Part shown: piece after piece, positions 14,605-23,752 of the stretch
Layout: every line of letters begins with the position of its first letter
Position numbering within the stretch: the stretch's first letter is position 1
NCBI GenBank assembly: GCA_009779655.1
Contig: WRDV01000006.1
Location: forward strand, 1-24,101
Reading direction: 5' to 3'
Length of the DNA stretch: 24,101 nt
Origin: Dehalococcoidia bacterium
GTDB lineage: Bacteria > Chloroflexota > Dehalococcoidia > Dehalococcoidales > UBA1222
The notes under the pieces: model-generated
What the model was told of the DNA's origin: nothing
The model's database searches: none
What the model saw: the letters and a program-made list of their open reading frames with translations, nothing else
Program-made: the position numbers and the translations under genes

Positions 14605-16497
14605 ATGAAAAGAGCTCTTCTGTGTTTGGCTGCCATAATGTTGCTATGCGGAAGCATAGCAGGATGTGTCGTCTCTCCGCTATCTATTCCGCCGATTAAA
14701 CAAAGCGGCCTTGATTTTGCGTCAGATTACGATTCAGTCTATAGCATACTTGCCGGAATATCCTACCAAGGCGCAGGCGGAGGAGGAATCTCTTTTATAG
14801 AATCTAGCAATGCAATCACGAACTTCTTTTCAAGTGGTTCTGTCGCCGGATTAGCTGCGAAAGCCGCTCCGCCAGCCTCAAAAGCCGACTCCTCCGACTA
14901 CTCCAGTACCAATGTGCAAGTCGAAGGGATTGACGAGGGAGATATTGTCAAAACCGACGGCGCGTATATCTACGTCTTGCGAAACGGCAGTCTCCTGATT
15001 TATAAAGCCGACGGAGCGAATACGCGCCTCGTCTCAAAAACTATGGTGATCGAAACTGCGTCCGCAATTGATATATCGCCATATTCGCGATATGAATACA
15101 AGCAGAATGAGCACGTTATTGAAATGTATCTCTGCGGAGACTTGGTCGTCGTAACAACGCAGTTATCTCAATATGACTATTGGTCCCTGGACAACCAAAG
15201 ATGCAATGTCTACATTTATGACGCGACCGATCGCGTCGCACCTAAACTATCGTATAAGCTGGGACAGGACGGACACATTCTCGCGTCTCGTCTTATAGAC
15301 AATACACTGTACCTTTTATCAACCTGTTACGTCTATAACTTCCATGAGGACGAGCCCGAGACTTTTGTGCCGGCACTATATACCAATGACGCGAGGACGC
15401 TTATCGCGCCGGATTGTATCGCTATAATGCCATATGTTAGTTACGCCGGGTACACTATTGTATCGGCTATTAATGTGCCCTCCGGCAAAATAACCGCAAA
15501 TCAAACAATACTTGGCGGCGGTTCAATCGTGTATATGTCCGAACAAAATCTTTATATCGCCGATTGTGAATACAAGACGGTAGAAAACAGTTTCAACTAT
15601 GGCATCTTCACCGCTACGGATTACCTTAGCTACACCATAACTAATATTACAAGGCTCGCCATCTCAAAGAACAGTGTCGAGGTTGCGGCTTACGGTAGCG
15701 TTCCGGGCAGCCTTAATAATCAGTTTTACATGGACGAATACAAGGGGCATTTGCGCGTCGTTACAACTGATAATTCATTTAAATATTCCGTTTACAAAAA
15801 CGAGGCGTTAGGGCTATATGATTACAAATGGGACGGGGGCAATTCATCGAATGGTCTCTATGTTCTTGATATGTCTCTCGCACGCGTCGGAGCCGTAGAT
15901 AATCTTGCTCCGGGCGAGATTGTTTATTCGGTGCGCTTTGACGGCGACATAGGATACTTTGTTACTTTCCGAACTGTCGATCCGCTCTTTGCGGTTGATT
16001 TATCCAATCCGCAAAAACCTGAGGTACTCAGCGCTTTGAAAATACCCGGCTTCTCACAGTATCTGCACGTTTTCTCGGATGGCTTGCTATTTGGTCTAGG
16101 CTATGATGCAGACGAGAATACCGGGATGAGAGGCAGCATGAAGCTCTCTATGTTTGACACATCAAATCCTAAAGATGTGACTGAAGCTCACACACTGCTC
16201 ATCAACTCATACTATAGCACCGCGCTGTATAACCACAAGGCAATTCTGGTAGATTCCAAAAAGAATATCATAGGGTTCCCGAGCGAATCGGCGTACTTAA
16301 TCTACGGCTATAACAATCAGACGGGCTTTTATCTGCGCGCAAGCATCAGCTTAAACAACGCGAGCGAAGGATGGTGGTGGGCGTGGAACAATGACAGCCG
16401 CGGGCTCTATATCTCAAACTTCTTTTACATCGTATCTGACAATGGTATCGCGGTAATAGATATGGAGACATTTAAGCTAATCGCCGCTATAAGTTAG
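14605..16497 (+). CDS. Secreted beta-propeller domain lipoprotein
   Basis: A 630-residue exported protein of the Beta_propel family (C-terminal beta-propeller distantly related to WD-40). The N-terminus is a lipoprotein signal peptide: MKRA, a hydrophobic stretch, then the lipobox IAGC with Cys21 as the lipid-modified residue. After a Ser/Ala-rich linker comes the family hallmark TNVQVEGIDEGDIVKTDG followed by YIYVLRNGSLLIYKA. Blade-like repeats continue to the end (VYIYDATDRVAPKLSYKLGQ, LFAVDLSNPQKPEVLSALK, LSMFDTSNPKDVTEA). The binding partner is unknown. The ATG at 14605 is preceded by AAGGAG; an upstream in-frame TTG (14581) would spoil the signal peptide. It is apparently monocistronic with its own promoter. 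Confidence 0.9.
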   Translation: MKRALLCLAAIMLLCGSIAGCVVSPLSIPPIKQSGLDFASDYDSVYSILAGISYQGAGGGGISFIESSNAITNFFSSGSVAGLAAKAAPPASKADSSDYSSTNVQVEGIDEGDIVKTDGAYIYVLRNGSLLIYKADGANTRLVSKTMVIETASAIDISPYSRYEYKQNEHVIEMYLCGDLVVVTTQLSQYDYWSLDNQRCNVYIYDATDRVAPKLSYKLGQDGHILASRLIDNTLYLLSTCYVYNFHEDEPETFVPALYTNDARTLIAPDCIAIMPYVSYAGYTIVSAINVPSGKITANQTILGGGSIVYMSEQNLYIADCEYKTVENSFNYGIFTATDYLSYTITNITRLAISKNSVEVAAYGSVPGSLNNQFYMDEYKGHLRVVTTDNSFKYSVYKNEALGLYDYKWDGGNSSNGLYVLDMSLARVGAVDNLAPGEIVYSVRFDGDIGYFVTFRTVDPLFAVDLSNPQKPEVLSALKIPGFSQYLHVFSDGLLFGLGYDADENTGMRGSMKLSMFDTSNPKDVTEAHTLLINSYYSTALYNHKAILVDSKKNIIGFPSESAYLIYGYNNQTGFYLRASISLNNASEGWWWAWNNDSRGLYISNFFYIVSDNGIAVIDMETFKLIAAIS

Positions 16498-16670
16498 AAA
16501 GCGGCGCGCGCGGGCGGGCAATTAACGAGTCAAACAAGATTGTTCCGCAGTCAGAGTATACAAACGACAGACTTTTAGTAAGCTGTTGCCGACGCGCTTG
16601 CGTGCGTACACTTGAATAATTGCACCTGTTATGTTACCCTTTACGGATATTGAAAAATTGAGGTAAGTTC

Positions 16671-17171
16671 ATGGCCGCCGACATCAAGAAAAAAACTAAT
16701 ACTGCTGTTAAAGAACGAAAAGTTATTATAAAGAAAGAACCCATTCCGCAACTGGCTGCCGGCGACACCGTTAAAGTCAGCATGCGCATTATTGAAGGCG
16801 ACAAAGAACGCATTCAGGTGTTTCAAGGAATTGTCATCAAGATTCACCATGCTGCCGACGGCGGCAACTTCACCGTGCGGCGCGTAGCCTACGGGATTGG
16901 CGTTGAGCGCACGTTCCCATATGCTTCACCGCTGGTTGTACGCGTTGAGTTGCTACGCCACGGAAAAGTACGCCGCGCTCGTTTGTTCTATCTGCGCGAA
17001 CTATCAGGCAAAGCCGCTCGTATCAAAGAGAAGCGCTTGAGCAAGGAAAAACTGGCTATGCTTGCGACCGTCTCCGGAACATCAGAGGCAGAAGAACCTG
17101 TTATAGATGAGTTTGTCTCTGATGCTGATGACACCACTGTCGCGGATGAGTCCGAAACGCAAACGGCATAA
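16671..17171 (+). CDS. rplS: 50S ribosomal protein L19 with acidic C-terminal extension
   Basis: A ribosomal large-subunit protein at the 30S-50S interface. The L19 core spans about residues 24-120 (AAGDTVKVSMRIIEGDKERI, QVFQGIVIKI, FTVRRVAYGIGVERTFP, ARLFYLRELSGKAARIKE). The protein is 166 residues against about 115 in most bacteria. It has a basic N-terminal extension of about 22 residues (KKKTNTAVKERKVIIKK) and a tail of about 45 residues rich in Asp, Glu and Thr (DEFVSDADDTTVADESETQ). GAGGT lies before the ATG. It is followed 49 bp later by priA. The usual partners rpsP, rimM and trmD are not adjacent. Confidence 0.95.
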   Translation: MAADIKKKTNTAVKERKVIIKKEPIPQLAAGDTVKVSMRIIEGDKERIQVFQGIVIKIHHAADGGNFTVRRVAYGIGVERTFPYASPLVVRVELLRHGKVRRARLFYLRELSGKAARIKEKRLSKEKLAMLATVSGTSEAEEPVIDEFVSDADDTTVADESETQTA

Positions 17172-17220
17172 GTAGTATCTTTCAAAAACATAGCTTGTTG
17201 AAACGTAAGGAGCGACGGCT

Positions 17221-19638
17221 TTGTCATATGCCGAAGTCAGTGTTAACTCTCCTGCCGGCAAGCAGCAACTTTTTAGTTACTCGATTCCGCGTCATTTAGA
17301 GGTGCGCCCGGGGCAAGCCGCATGGGTGCCTTTCGGCAACTGTGTTCTTCAGGGTATTGTCGTATCTATCAGCCAATATCCATCAGTGCCATCCGTCCGC
17401 CCCATCAACAGCCTTATACAAGATGTGCCGATCATATCACCTGCGCATCTAACGCTGGCGCAATGGATAAGCCGCTATTATCACTCTCATTTATTCTCCG
17501 CTATTGCGCTTTTTCTACCGCCGGGCTTTGAACGACAGCCGCTAACAATCATACGCTCCACTGGCAAAGAACCCTCGGAAGAAGATTCGCTAAGCCAAAG
17601 CGCTCGCCAAGCTCATAAGCTAATTCAGCACCCCCGCGGCGTCTATCTCAAGCAACTAGAGAAAACGCTCGGCAAAAAAACCGCTCAAAAATGCGTCGGC
17701 CGGCTGGTAGAGTATGAGCTGGCCGAGCGTTCATACGAGATGGAAGAAGAGAAGATCAAACCGCGGTTCGAAAGCTTAATACGACTGAATTATGGGTCCG
17801 ATATTGAGTCCGCCCGCGAGCAATTGCACCGCCGCAGAGCAGTAAAACAGGAGGGGCTTGTTGAATATCTGCGGCAGCAAACAGATCCATTGTCCATAAC
17901 AAGTGTTTTAGACGCCGGCTTTTCACGCGCTATAATCAAACAACTTGAGTTACAGGGTCTGGTAACTATAGAAAAAGTCGAGAGCAAACGCGAGCCGATA
18001 GACTATAAGAACATCACTCATAATCACCCGCTTACTCTTACCAAGCCGCAGCAAGATGCGCTGCAGGCCATCGTAAGTAACATGCGAGCCGAACGTCACA
18101 GGATATTCGCTTTGCACGGCGCGACAGGCAGCGGCAAAACAGAGGTTTATTTGCAAGCGCTGGCTCAGGCTGTTGAACTTGGCAAAAAGGGGCTGGTGTT
18201 AGTGCCGGAAATTGCCCTCGCCCCGCAAACTATTGAGCGTTTCGCCGGGCGTTTCCCGCATAGAGTAGCCGTACTACACAGCCATCTATCGCTTGGCGAG
18301 CAATATGACCAGTGGCGCAGCATACAGCAGGGAGATTTTGATGTCGTCATCGGCGCCCGCGGCGCCATATTTGCCCCGCAACCGCAGCTGGGATTAGTTG
18401 TCATCGATGAAGAGCACGAATGGACCTATAAGCAGCAGGAGCCCGCGCCAAACTATCATACGCGCGACGTCGCCATAAAATTGGCTGAGTTAAGCGGGGC
18501 AACAGTCGTGCTCGGCAGCGCCACGCCTGACATAGGAACCTACCACAACGCCAAAAACGGAGCCTACACCCTGCTTGAGATGCCTCAGCGTATTACATTC
18601 GGTCAAAACAAGCCGGCGACAGATATTGAATTCGTGGATTTACGCAAAGAATTGAAAGACGGCAACCATAGTATTTTCAGCCGCCGCCTGCATGAAGCCA
18701 TTTCACAGGCATTATCACGCCGTGAGCAGATAATCTTATTCTTCAACCGACGCGGCAGCGCTTCGTTCGTGCAATGCCGAGTATGCAGTATGGTCGTGCA
18801 ATGCCGCCGCTGTAAGATTCCCATGAGTTACCACTCAGCTAAAGAATCCCTAGTATGCCACCAATGCAATTACCGACAACCGGTTCCATCGTTATGCCCC
18901 CGCTGCGACAGCCGGCGCATTAAATTTCTTGGCATCGGCACACAAAAAGTGGAGGAGGAAACGGCTAAGGAATTTCCGCAGGCGCGGCTGCTGCGCTGGG
19001 ATAGCGACGCGGCTCATTCGCGCCATGCTCATGACGCTATTATGCACATACTAAAATCACAGCAAGCCGATATTCTTATCGGTACACAGATGGTAGCCAA
19101 AGGGCTTGATCTGCCGCATGTGACGCTTGTTGGCGTTGTAAGCGCCGATACCGCTCTCAATCTGCCTGATTTCCGCTCAGGCGAACGCGCATTCCAGTTA
19201 CTTACACAAGTAGCTGGAAGAGCAGGGCGCGGTACTAAACCGGGAAGAGTTATTATCCAGACTTATTCTCCGGAACACTACTCTATACAAGCAGTGCTGC
19301 GTCAAAATTACGCCGCATTCTACAATCAAGAAATAAAATACCGCATGATGCTTGGCATGCCGCCATTCTCGCAGTTGGTACGCCTGACATATGTCCATAT
19401 CAACGAAACCGCAGCGCAGATTGAGGCTGAAAGACTTAAACGGCAATTGAGCGCGCATATAGCCGCCGCAGGTATTATAGACGTGCAAATAAGCGGCCCC
19501 GCTCCGGCATTCATAGCCTGCCTGCGCGGACGCTACCGCTGGCAAATGACACTGCGCGGAGCGCAGCCCGTAAGATTACTGGAGAAAATAAACATGCCGT
19601 CCGGGTGGGCCGTGGATGTAGATCCAATCGGACTGTAA
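17221..19638 (+). CDS. priA: Primosomal protein N' (replication restart helicase PriA)
   Basis: A superfamily 2 3'-5' DNA helicase that reloads the replisome at stalled forks. It has 805 residues. The N-terminal DNA-binding domain begins SYAEVSVNS and continues to PGQAAWVPFG. Walker A is GATGSGKT (300-307) and the Walker B DEEH is at 396-399. The zinc-binding module has all eight cysteines: C519, C522, C528, C531, C546, C549, C559 and C562. IGTQMVAKGLDLPHVTLVGVV and QLLTQVAGRAGRG are motifs V and VI. The start is a TTG at 17221 with AAGGAG upstream and agrees with the family N-terminus. It probably follows rplS in one transcript. The stop at 19636-19638 is 35 bp before the first copy of the cca-start repeat. 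Confidence 0.96.
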   Translation: MSYAEVSVNSPAGKQQLFSYSIPRHLEVRPGQAAWVPFGNCVLQGIVVSISQYPSVPSVRPINSLIQDVPIISPAHLTLAQWISRYYHSHLFSAIALFLPPGFERQPLTIIRSTGKEPSEEDSLSQSARQAHKLIQHPRGVYLKQLEKTLGKKTAQKCVGRLVEYELAERSYEMEEEKIKPRFESLIRLNYGSDIESAREQLHRRRAVKQEGLVEYLRQQTDPLSITSVLDAGFSRAIIKQLELQGLVTIEKVESKREPIDYKNITHNHPLTLTKPQQDALQAIVSNMRAERHRIFALHGATGSGKTEVYLQALAQAVELGKKGLVLVPEIALAPQTIERFAGRFPHRVAVLHSHLSLGEQYDQWRSIQQGDFDVVIGARGAIFAPQPQLGLVVIDEEHEWTYKQQEPAPNYHTRDVAIKLAELSGATVVLGSATPDIGTYHNAKNGAYTLLEMPQRITFGQNKPATDIEFVDLRKELKDGNHSIFSRRLHEAISQALSRREQIILFFNRRGSASFVQCRVCSMVVQCRRCKIPMSYHSAKESLVCHQCNYRQPVPSLCPRCDSRRIKFLGIGTQKVEEETAKEFPQARLLRWDSDAAHSRHAHDAIMHILKSQQADILIGTQMVAKGLDLPHVTLVGVVSADTALNLPDFRSGERAFQLLTQVAGRAGRGTKPGRVIIQTYSPEHYSIQAVLRQNYAAFYNQEIKYRMMLGMPPFSQLVRLTYVHINETAAQIEAERLKRQLSAHIAAAGIIDVQISGPAPAFIACLRGRYRWQMTLRGAQPVRLLEKINMPSGWAVDVDPIGL

Positions 19639-19673
19639 TCGCACTTTCGAAATGCCTCTTATTCGACGAATTT

Positions 19674-19734
19674 ACTTGCCAAGCCTGTGTATATAGTCTA
19701 TCCTGAGAGCGTGAAAGATAATCTTATCAAAGCC
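19674..19734 (+). repeat. Direct repeat copy 1 (duplicate of the cca 5' end)
   Basis: A 61-bp segment identical to 20904-20964 at 53 of 61 positions. Both copies begin ACTTGCCAAGCCTGT and end CTTATCAAAGCC. The copies are offset by 1230 bp and bracket the fic gene. The similarity stops abruptly on both sides. Confidence 0.9.
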
Positions 19735-19776
19735 CTCCAAAGCCTTTCCGCATCTGGCAAAAGGAGGATATTATAG
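19675..19776 (+). pseudogene. Orphan 5' fragment of cca
   Basis: This frame reads LAKPVYIVYPESVKDNLIKA, matching the in-frame reading LAKPVYMVYPESVKSHLIKA at the cca start. After that it diverges and ends at TAG (19774-19776), which overlaps the GTG start of fic by one base. The cca ATG is ATA here, so the fragment has no clear start, though GTG at 19687 is possible. It may be the original cca beginning, cut off by insertion of fic, and if translated would act as a coupled leader for fic. Confidence 0.55.
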
Positions 19777-20819
19777 TGTCCGGCAAACCTCCGTACACCA
19801 TTACAGAAAAAGCTGCCAATTATTTGGCGAAAATAGTCGAGATTGTGACCCGCCTTGAGTTAGGAACGGATTTCAAGCGCGATATAAAACTCCACAGGGA
19901 AAATCGCATACGAACAATCCATTCTTCTCTCGCCATTGAAGGCAATTCCCTTTCTATTGATGAAGTAACCGCTGTGATACAAGGAAACCTCGTCGCCGGA
20001 AAACAAGCGGAAATCAAAGAGGTAAAAAACGCCTACGAGGCATACGATAAAATTATGACGTACGACCCGTATGCCATCAATGATTTTTTGGAAGCGCATA
20101 AGCTGATAACTCAAGACCTCGTCAAAGAAAGCGGCCGCTTCCGTAGCGGCGACGTCGGCGTCTTTGACGGCGACATAGCGGTTCATATCGGCGCGCGCCC
20201 GCAATTTATTCCGCAATTGATGCAAGATTTGTTTAACTGGGCGAAAGAGTCAGAACTTCATCCTGTTTTGAAAAGCGCTATTCTGCATTATGAAATTGAA
20301 ACCATTCATCCGTTCGCAGACGGCAATGGACGCATAGGACGATTGTGGCAAACTCTTGTGCTTGCCAAATGGAATGAATTATTCGCATGGATTCCAATGG
20401 AAACGACTTTGCACCAAAACAGACCCCGCTATTATCAAGCGATTGAAGAAGCAAGAAAATCCAATGATTCCCGCGTTTTCATCGAATTCACTCTTTCGGC
20501 GATTTATAATATTATTGCGCTACAAGAAAAGCATATGGTTAAGCATAAAGCCAAACACAAAGTCAAGCACAAAGTCACGTTGAACGATACAGCGATTGCC
20601 GTATTAATGAACCTGAATCATACAGTTTTATCGCGCAAGGAAATTTTTGCAGCAATTGGAATGAGCAGCGATTACAGATCGTTCAAGCGCAATATTGAGC
20701 CGTTATTAATCGGCGGCTACGTTGAAATGACAATCCCCAATAAACCAAGCAGCCAAATGCAAAAATACAGGCTTACCGAAAAAGGCATAGAGGTGATTCG
20801 CCAGAATCGCCGGCAGTGA
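19776..20819 (+). CDS. Fic-domain protein (probable AMPylase) with C-terminal winged helix
   Basis: Fic enzymes transfer AMP or another nucleotide moiety to target proteins. It has 347 residues. The catalytic motif HPFADGNGRIGR is complete at 178-189 (H178 catalytic). An N-terminal inhibitory helix motif S51-x3-E55-G56 (SSLAIEGN) is present, so activity is probably self-restrained (class II arrangement). Between the Fic domain and a winged-helix-like C-terminal domain (LSRKEIFAAIGMSSDYRSFKRNI) is a four-fold KHxx tetrad repeat (residues 252-267). The GTG start at 19776 has AAGGAGGA 7 nt upstream. No separate antitoxin gene is adjacent. The gene is framed by two copies of the cca start, which points to insertion. 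The target is unknown. Confidence 0.92.
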   Translation: MSGKPPYTITEKAANYLAKIVEIVTRLELGTDFKRDIKLHRENRIRTIHSSLAIEGNSLSIDEVTAVIQGNLVAGKQAEIKEVKNAYEAYDKIMTYDPYAINDFLEAHKLITQDLVKESGRFRSGDVGVFDGDIAVHIGARPQFIPQLMQDLFNWAKESELHPVLKSAILHYEIETIHPFADGNGRIGRLWQTLVLAKWNELFAWIPMETTLHQNRPRYYQAIEEARKSNDSRVFIEFTLSAIYNIIALQEKHMVKHKAKHKVKHKVTLNDTAIAVLMNLNHTVLSRKEIFAAIGMSSDYRSFKRNIEPLLIGGYVEMTIPNKPSSQMQKYRLTEKGIEVIRQNRRQ

Positions 20820-20903
20820 ATCTTCAAATCAAGATACAGCTTCAACCATCCGAAAATGGCATGTTTATTCGCTATATTAAAGCACCGGAATAATATGGTC
20901 ATC

Positions 20904-20964
20904 ACTTGCCAAGCCTGTCTATATGGTCTATCCTGAAAGCGTGAAAAGCCACCTTATCAAAGCC
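20904..20964 (+). repeat. Direct repeat copy 2 (start of the intact cca)
   Basis: The partner of 19674-19734 (87% identical). It spans the region just upstream of the cca ATG at 20923 and the first 14 codons of cca. Confidence 0.9.
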
Positions 20965-22449
20965 ATCCTAAACCAATCCACAGCATGCATACTGACGCAG
21001 TTGCAGTCAGCGTTAAAAGAGCTCAACACCGAGGCTTACATCATAGGCGGGATGGTGCGCAATTTGACGCTTAAGCGCCATAAAGCGGACATAGATATCG
21101 CCGTAAACGGCAATGCCTTAACTATCGGACAACTATTATCAGACAAACTCAATGCGCATTATGTCGTGTTAGACGGCGAGCGCGGAATAGTGCGGCTCTT
21201 GCCAGGCGGCGGGAATGACTGGCAAATAGATATAACCACACTGCAAGAAACACTATGGCAAGACATCATGCGGCGCGATTTCAGCGTCAACGCGATGGCT
21301 ATCAATATAGCTGAAATGCAGTTGTCAAAAAGGCATTTAGTCGCATTCATACTGGATGCCGTAAACGGCACAGAAGACCTGCAAAACAAGACTCTGCGCG
21401 CCTTATCGCCGCAAGTATTCCGCGACGACCCGGTTCGCCTGCTACGAGGAGTCCGCCTTAGCAGTGAGCTCGGATTAAGCATGAATGAGCAGACTCTCTC
21501 TCTCGTGCAACGCGACAGCGCCCTCATAAGCACTGCCGCCGCCGAGCGCGTACGCGATGAGCTGCTACAGATATTCGCCCTTACAAACACATATGAAGCT
21601 GTGGATTTCATGAATCGTTTTGGGTTGCTCTCGGCTGTCATGCCGGAACTATCGCCTACATGCGGGCTCAAGCAGCCGCCGGAACACACATGGGACGTCT
21701 TTCAACACTCAGCCCGCTCGATTGCGGCAATGGATTTCATTTTACGCCGCGCAGAGTGGGAGTTTTGTAGTAAAGATGTGCTCGCAAGCGTTCCCTGTTG
21801 TAAAAGCACCCTTTCATATTTTGACGAGATAGTAAGTCCGCCTGCCTCGCGCAGCACACTAACCAAACTGGCAGCGCTGCTGCACGATATCGCCAAGCCT
21901 CAAACACGCATGCTTAACGAACTCGGCAAAGTGCGCTTCCACGGACACCCGCAACAGGGCGCGCCGATAGCAGCCGCAATCCTTGAAAGACTGCGCTTTA
22001 GTCACCGCGAGAGCAAGTTCATAGAGGCCATTGTACGTAATCACTTACGCCCGGTGCAGATGACAGAAAACGAAGCCCCGCCAACAAGACGCGCTATTTA
22101 TCGTTACCGCCGTGACTTAGACGAGGCCGGAATAGCCGCCCTATATTTCAGCTTAGCCGACCATCTCGCAACTCGCGGGCCCAATCTTGAGCGCGGCAAT
22201 TGGGACCGGCATGTTAATAACGTACGCCGCATTACGGATGAGTATGAAAAAGCTCCTTCACCTGCAAAAATGCATCTGTTGTGTGACGGGAATGACCTGC
22301 AAAATGAGCTCGGGCTTAAACCGGGCCGACAGCTAGGCCGGATACTGGAAGAACTGCGTGAAGCGCAAGCCGCAGGCGAGGTAACCACGCGGCAGCAGGG
22401 GTTAGCTTACGCCGGAAAACTTATTGCCGAAGAGCCGCCCGGAAAGTAA
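20923..22449 (+). CDS. cca: CCA tRNA nucleotidyltransferase / poly(A) polymerase family, with HD domain
   Basis: A template-independent polymerase that adds or repairs the CCA end of tRNAs (class II nucleotidyltransferase). It has 508 residues. The head domain has IIGGMVRN (GG at 42-43), the metal-binding D56-x-D58 in ADIDIAV, RRDFSVNAMA from 117 and DDPVRLLRGVRL. The middle has a degenerate helical region, then an HD phosphohydrolase domain (HTWDVFQHS, LLHDIAKP with H321-D322, KFIEAIVRNHLRP). Strict CCA-adding cannot be told apart from A-adding or CC-adding activity by eye. The ATG at 20923 has no clear Shine-Dalgarno and lies inside the repeat shared with 19674-19734, so expression signals may have been altered by the fic insertion. 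The stop is 61 bp before the NurA gene. Confidence 0.88.
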   Translation: MVYPESVKSHLIKAILNQSTACILTQLQSALKELNTEAYIIGGMVRNLTLKRHKADIDIAVNGNALTIGQLLSDKLNAHYVVLDGERGIVRLLPGGGNDWQIDITTLQETLWQDIMRRDFSVNAMAINIAEMQLSKRHLVAFILDAVNGTEDLQNKTLRALSPQVFRDDPVRLLRGVRLSSELGLSMNEQTLSLVQRDSALISTAAAERVRDELLQIFALTNTYEAVDFMNRFGLLSAVMPELSPTCGLKQPPEHTWDVFQHSARSIAAMDFILRRAEWEFCSKDVLASVPCCKSTLSYFDEIVSPPASRSTLTKLAALLHDIAKPQTRMLNELGKVRFHGHPQQGAPIAAAILERLRFSHRESKFIEAIVRNHLRPVQMTENEAPPTRRAIYRYRRDLDEAGIAALYFSLADHLATRGPNLERGNWDRHVNNVRRITDEYEKAPSPAKMHLLCDGNDLQNELGLKPGRQLGRILEELREAQAAGEVTTRQQGLAYAGKLIAEEPPGK

Positions 22450-22510
22450 TCCTGCTTGAGTCAGCCGCAGCCAATCAATTATACTGATTTCATCCCAAGA
22501 GATAAGCCAC

Positions 22511-23716
22511 ATGCTAGACTTAAACCACTTAGCCAAACAAATGGGGAACATGGTAGAGCAGCTCAAAATCGGCGGCGACGACAGACGCGCGCGCGTTGAG
22601 AAAGCTCGCCGCCTAATGCTAAGCCAAGAGCTTGATTTTACCAAGCTGCAGGATAAGGTCATAAGAAGCCAGAAAACTTCTCCTTTCCTTCTGGCAGGGC
22701 CGGTGGAGCCATTCTCAACCTGTAAGCCCCCTATTTCCATTTCAGCGCCATTCAGTATTATCGCAACCGACGGCTCGCAGATTGATGTGGATCGGCACCA
22801 ATCAACGCGCTGCTACCTGATTAATATAGGCCGCGTACGGCTGGATTACGGCGATACGTCTCATGCCATGCTGGATAGTCTGCCCCGGTTATACACAAGC
22901 GACAAGGATGCCGTCATATCCAACGGGATTCAGAGTATCGCAGTTGAAGGACCATTGCTCGGTATCAAGCGCTCTGTCGAAGAATGCCGCCACTTAAATG
23001 AAATGGCGGCAGAACTGCCGCCCACACAACCGGCGCTCGCCATTATTGACGGCACCCTGATTATGTGGCAGCTCTCCGGCAATGAGTATCCCGACTTCGT
23101 AGTAAGAGAACTTTTGGATAACGGATTTATGAAATACCTAGACAGTATGCGGCTACTTGCCCAAAAACAACCCCTGTCGCTGGCAAGTTACATCAGTTTC
23201 CCGCGCTCGATGAATGTTGTTAATACACTGCGCATTGGGCTGTGCCCGCATGAGCTTGCCGATTGTGCGAGATACTGCGGCGGCAAACCAAGCGATAAAC
23301 GCCATTGCGATGAATTATCAGGAGTACGGGACCAAGATTTATTCCTTGATATGCTCCGTACCGGAGAGCGCTCGGCGGTGTTCATCAGCCGGGCAAAAAT
23401 CGTGAGGGAAAAATACGGCGAGCATGCCGTTTATTTCTTCTATCTCAAGCTGGAAGACGAAATAGCGCGCGTGGAAATACCGCAGTGGATAGCGCAAGAT
23501 GAGCTTAAACTAGATCAGACTCACGCTTTAGTATTCGACCAGTGCCTGCGCGGAAGCGGATACCCGATCGCTTTATCTGAATCACACGAACAAGCAGTGG
23601 TAAGCGAATCGGACAAAAACACCTTCCGGCAATTACTGGTGACGTGGCTTTCGGATGAGCATATAGACTACACGTCATCAGCTAAAAGCCGCAGCAAAAA
23701 AACAAGATGGCTCTAA
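22511..23716 (+). CDS. nurA: NurA-domain nuclease
   Basis: A 401-residue protein of the NurA family, the 5'-3' nuclease that works with the HerA translocase in DNA end processing in archaea and some bacteria. The first catalytic Asp lies in IIATDGSQIDVDRHQ (D87), the conserved YLINIGRVRLDYG follows, and a second Asp lies in AIIDGTL (D180). The end has YFFYLKLEDEIARVEIPQWIA, typical of the family C-terminus. It is followed 36 bp later by a short HAS-barrel gene, as in HerA-NurA clusters. The ATG has only a weak Shine-Dalgarno. Confidence 0.82.
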   Translation: MLDLNHLAKQMGNMVEQLKIGGDDRRARVEKARRLMLSQELDFTKLQDKVIRSQKTSPFLLAGPVEPFSTCKPPISISAPFSIIATDGSQIDVDRHQSTRCYLINIGRVRLDYGDTSHAMLDSLPRLYTSDKDAVISNGIQSIAVEGPLLGIKRSVEECRHLNEMAAELPPTQPALAIIDGTLIMWQLSGNEYPDFVVRELLDNGFMKYLDSMRLLAQKQPLSLASYISFPRSMNVVNTLRIGLCPHELADCARYCGGKPSDKRHCDELSGVRDQDLFLDMLRTGERSAVFISRAKIVREKYGEHAVYFFYLKLEDEIARVEIPQWIAQDELKLDQTHALVFDQCLRGSGYPIALSESHEQAVVSESDKNTFRQLLVTWLSDEHIDYTSSAKSRSKKTRWL

Positions 23717-23752
23717 GCCGCGTGCAAAGAACAAACCAAGAAGAGGTCTTAA

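Noticed and set aside
16482..16506. CGCCGCT / AGCGGCG inverted repeat over the stop of the lipoprotein gene
   Set aside because: A 7-bp stem with an 11-nt loop and no following T-run; not a convincing terminator.
19776..20819. Fic as part of a classic toxin-antitoxin pair
   Set aside because: The inhibitory helix is within the same protein and no small antitoxin ORF precedes it; the upstream frame is a cca fragment.
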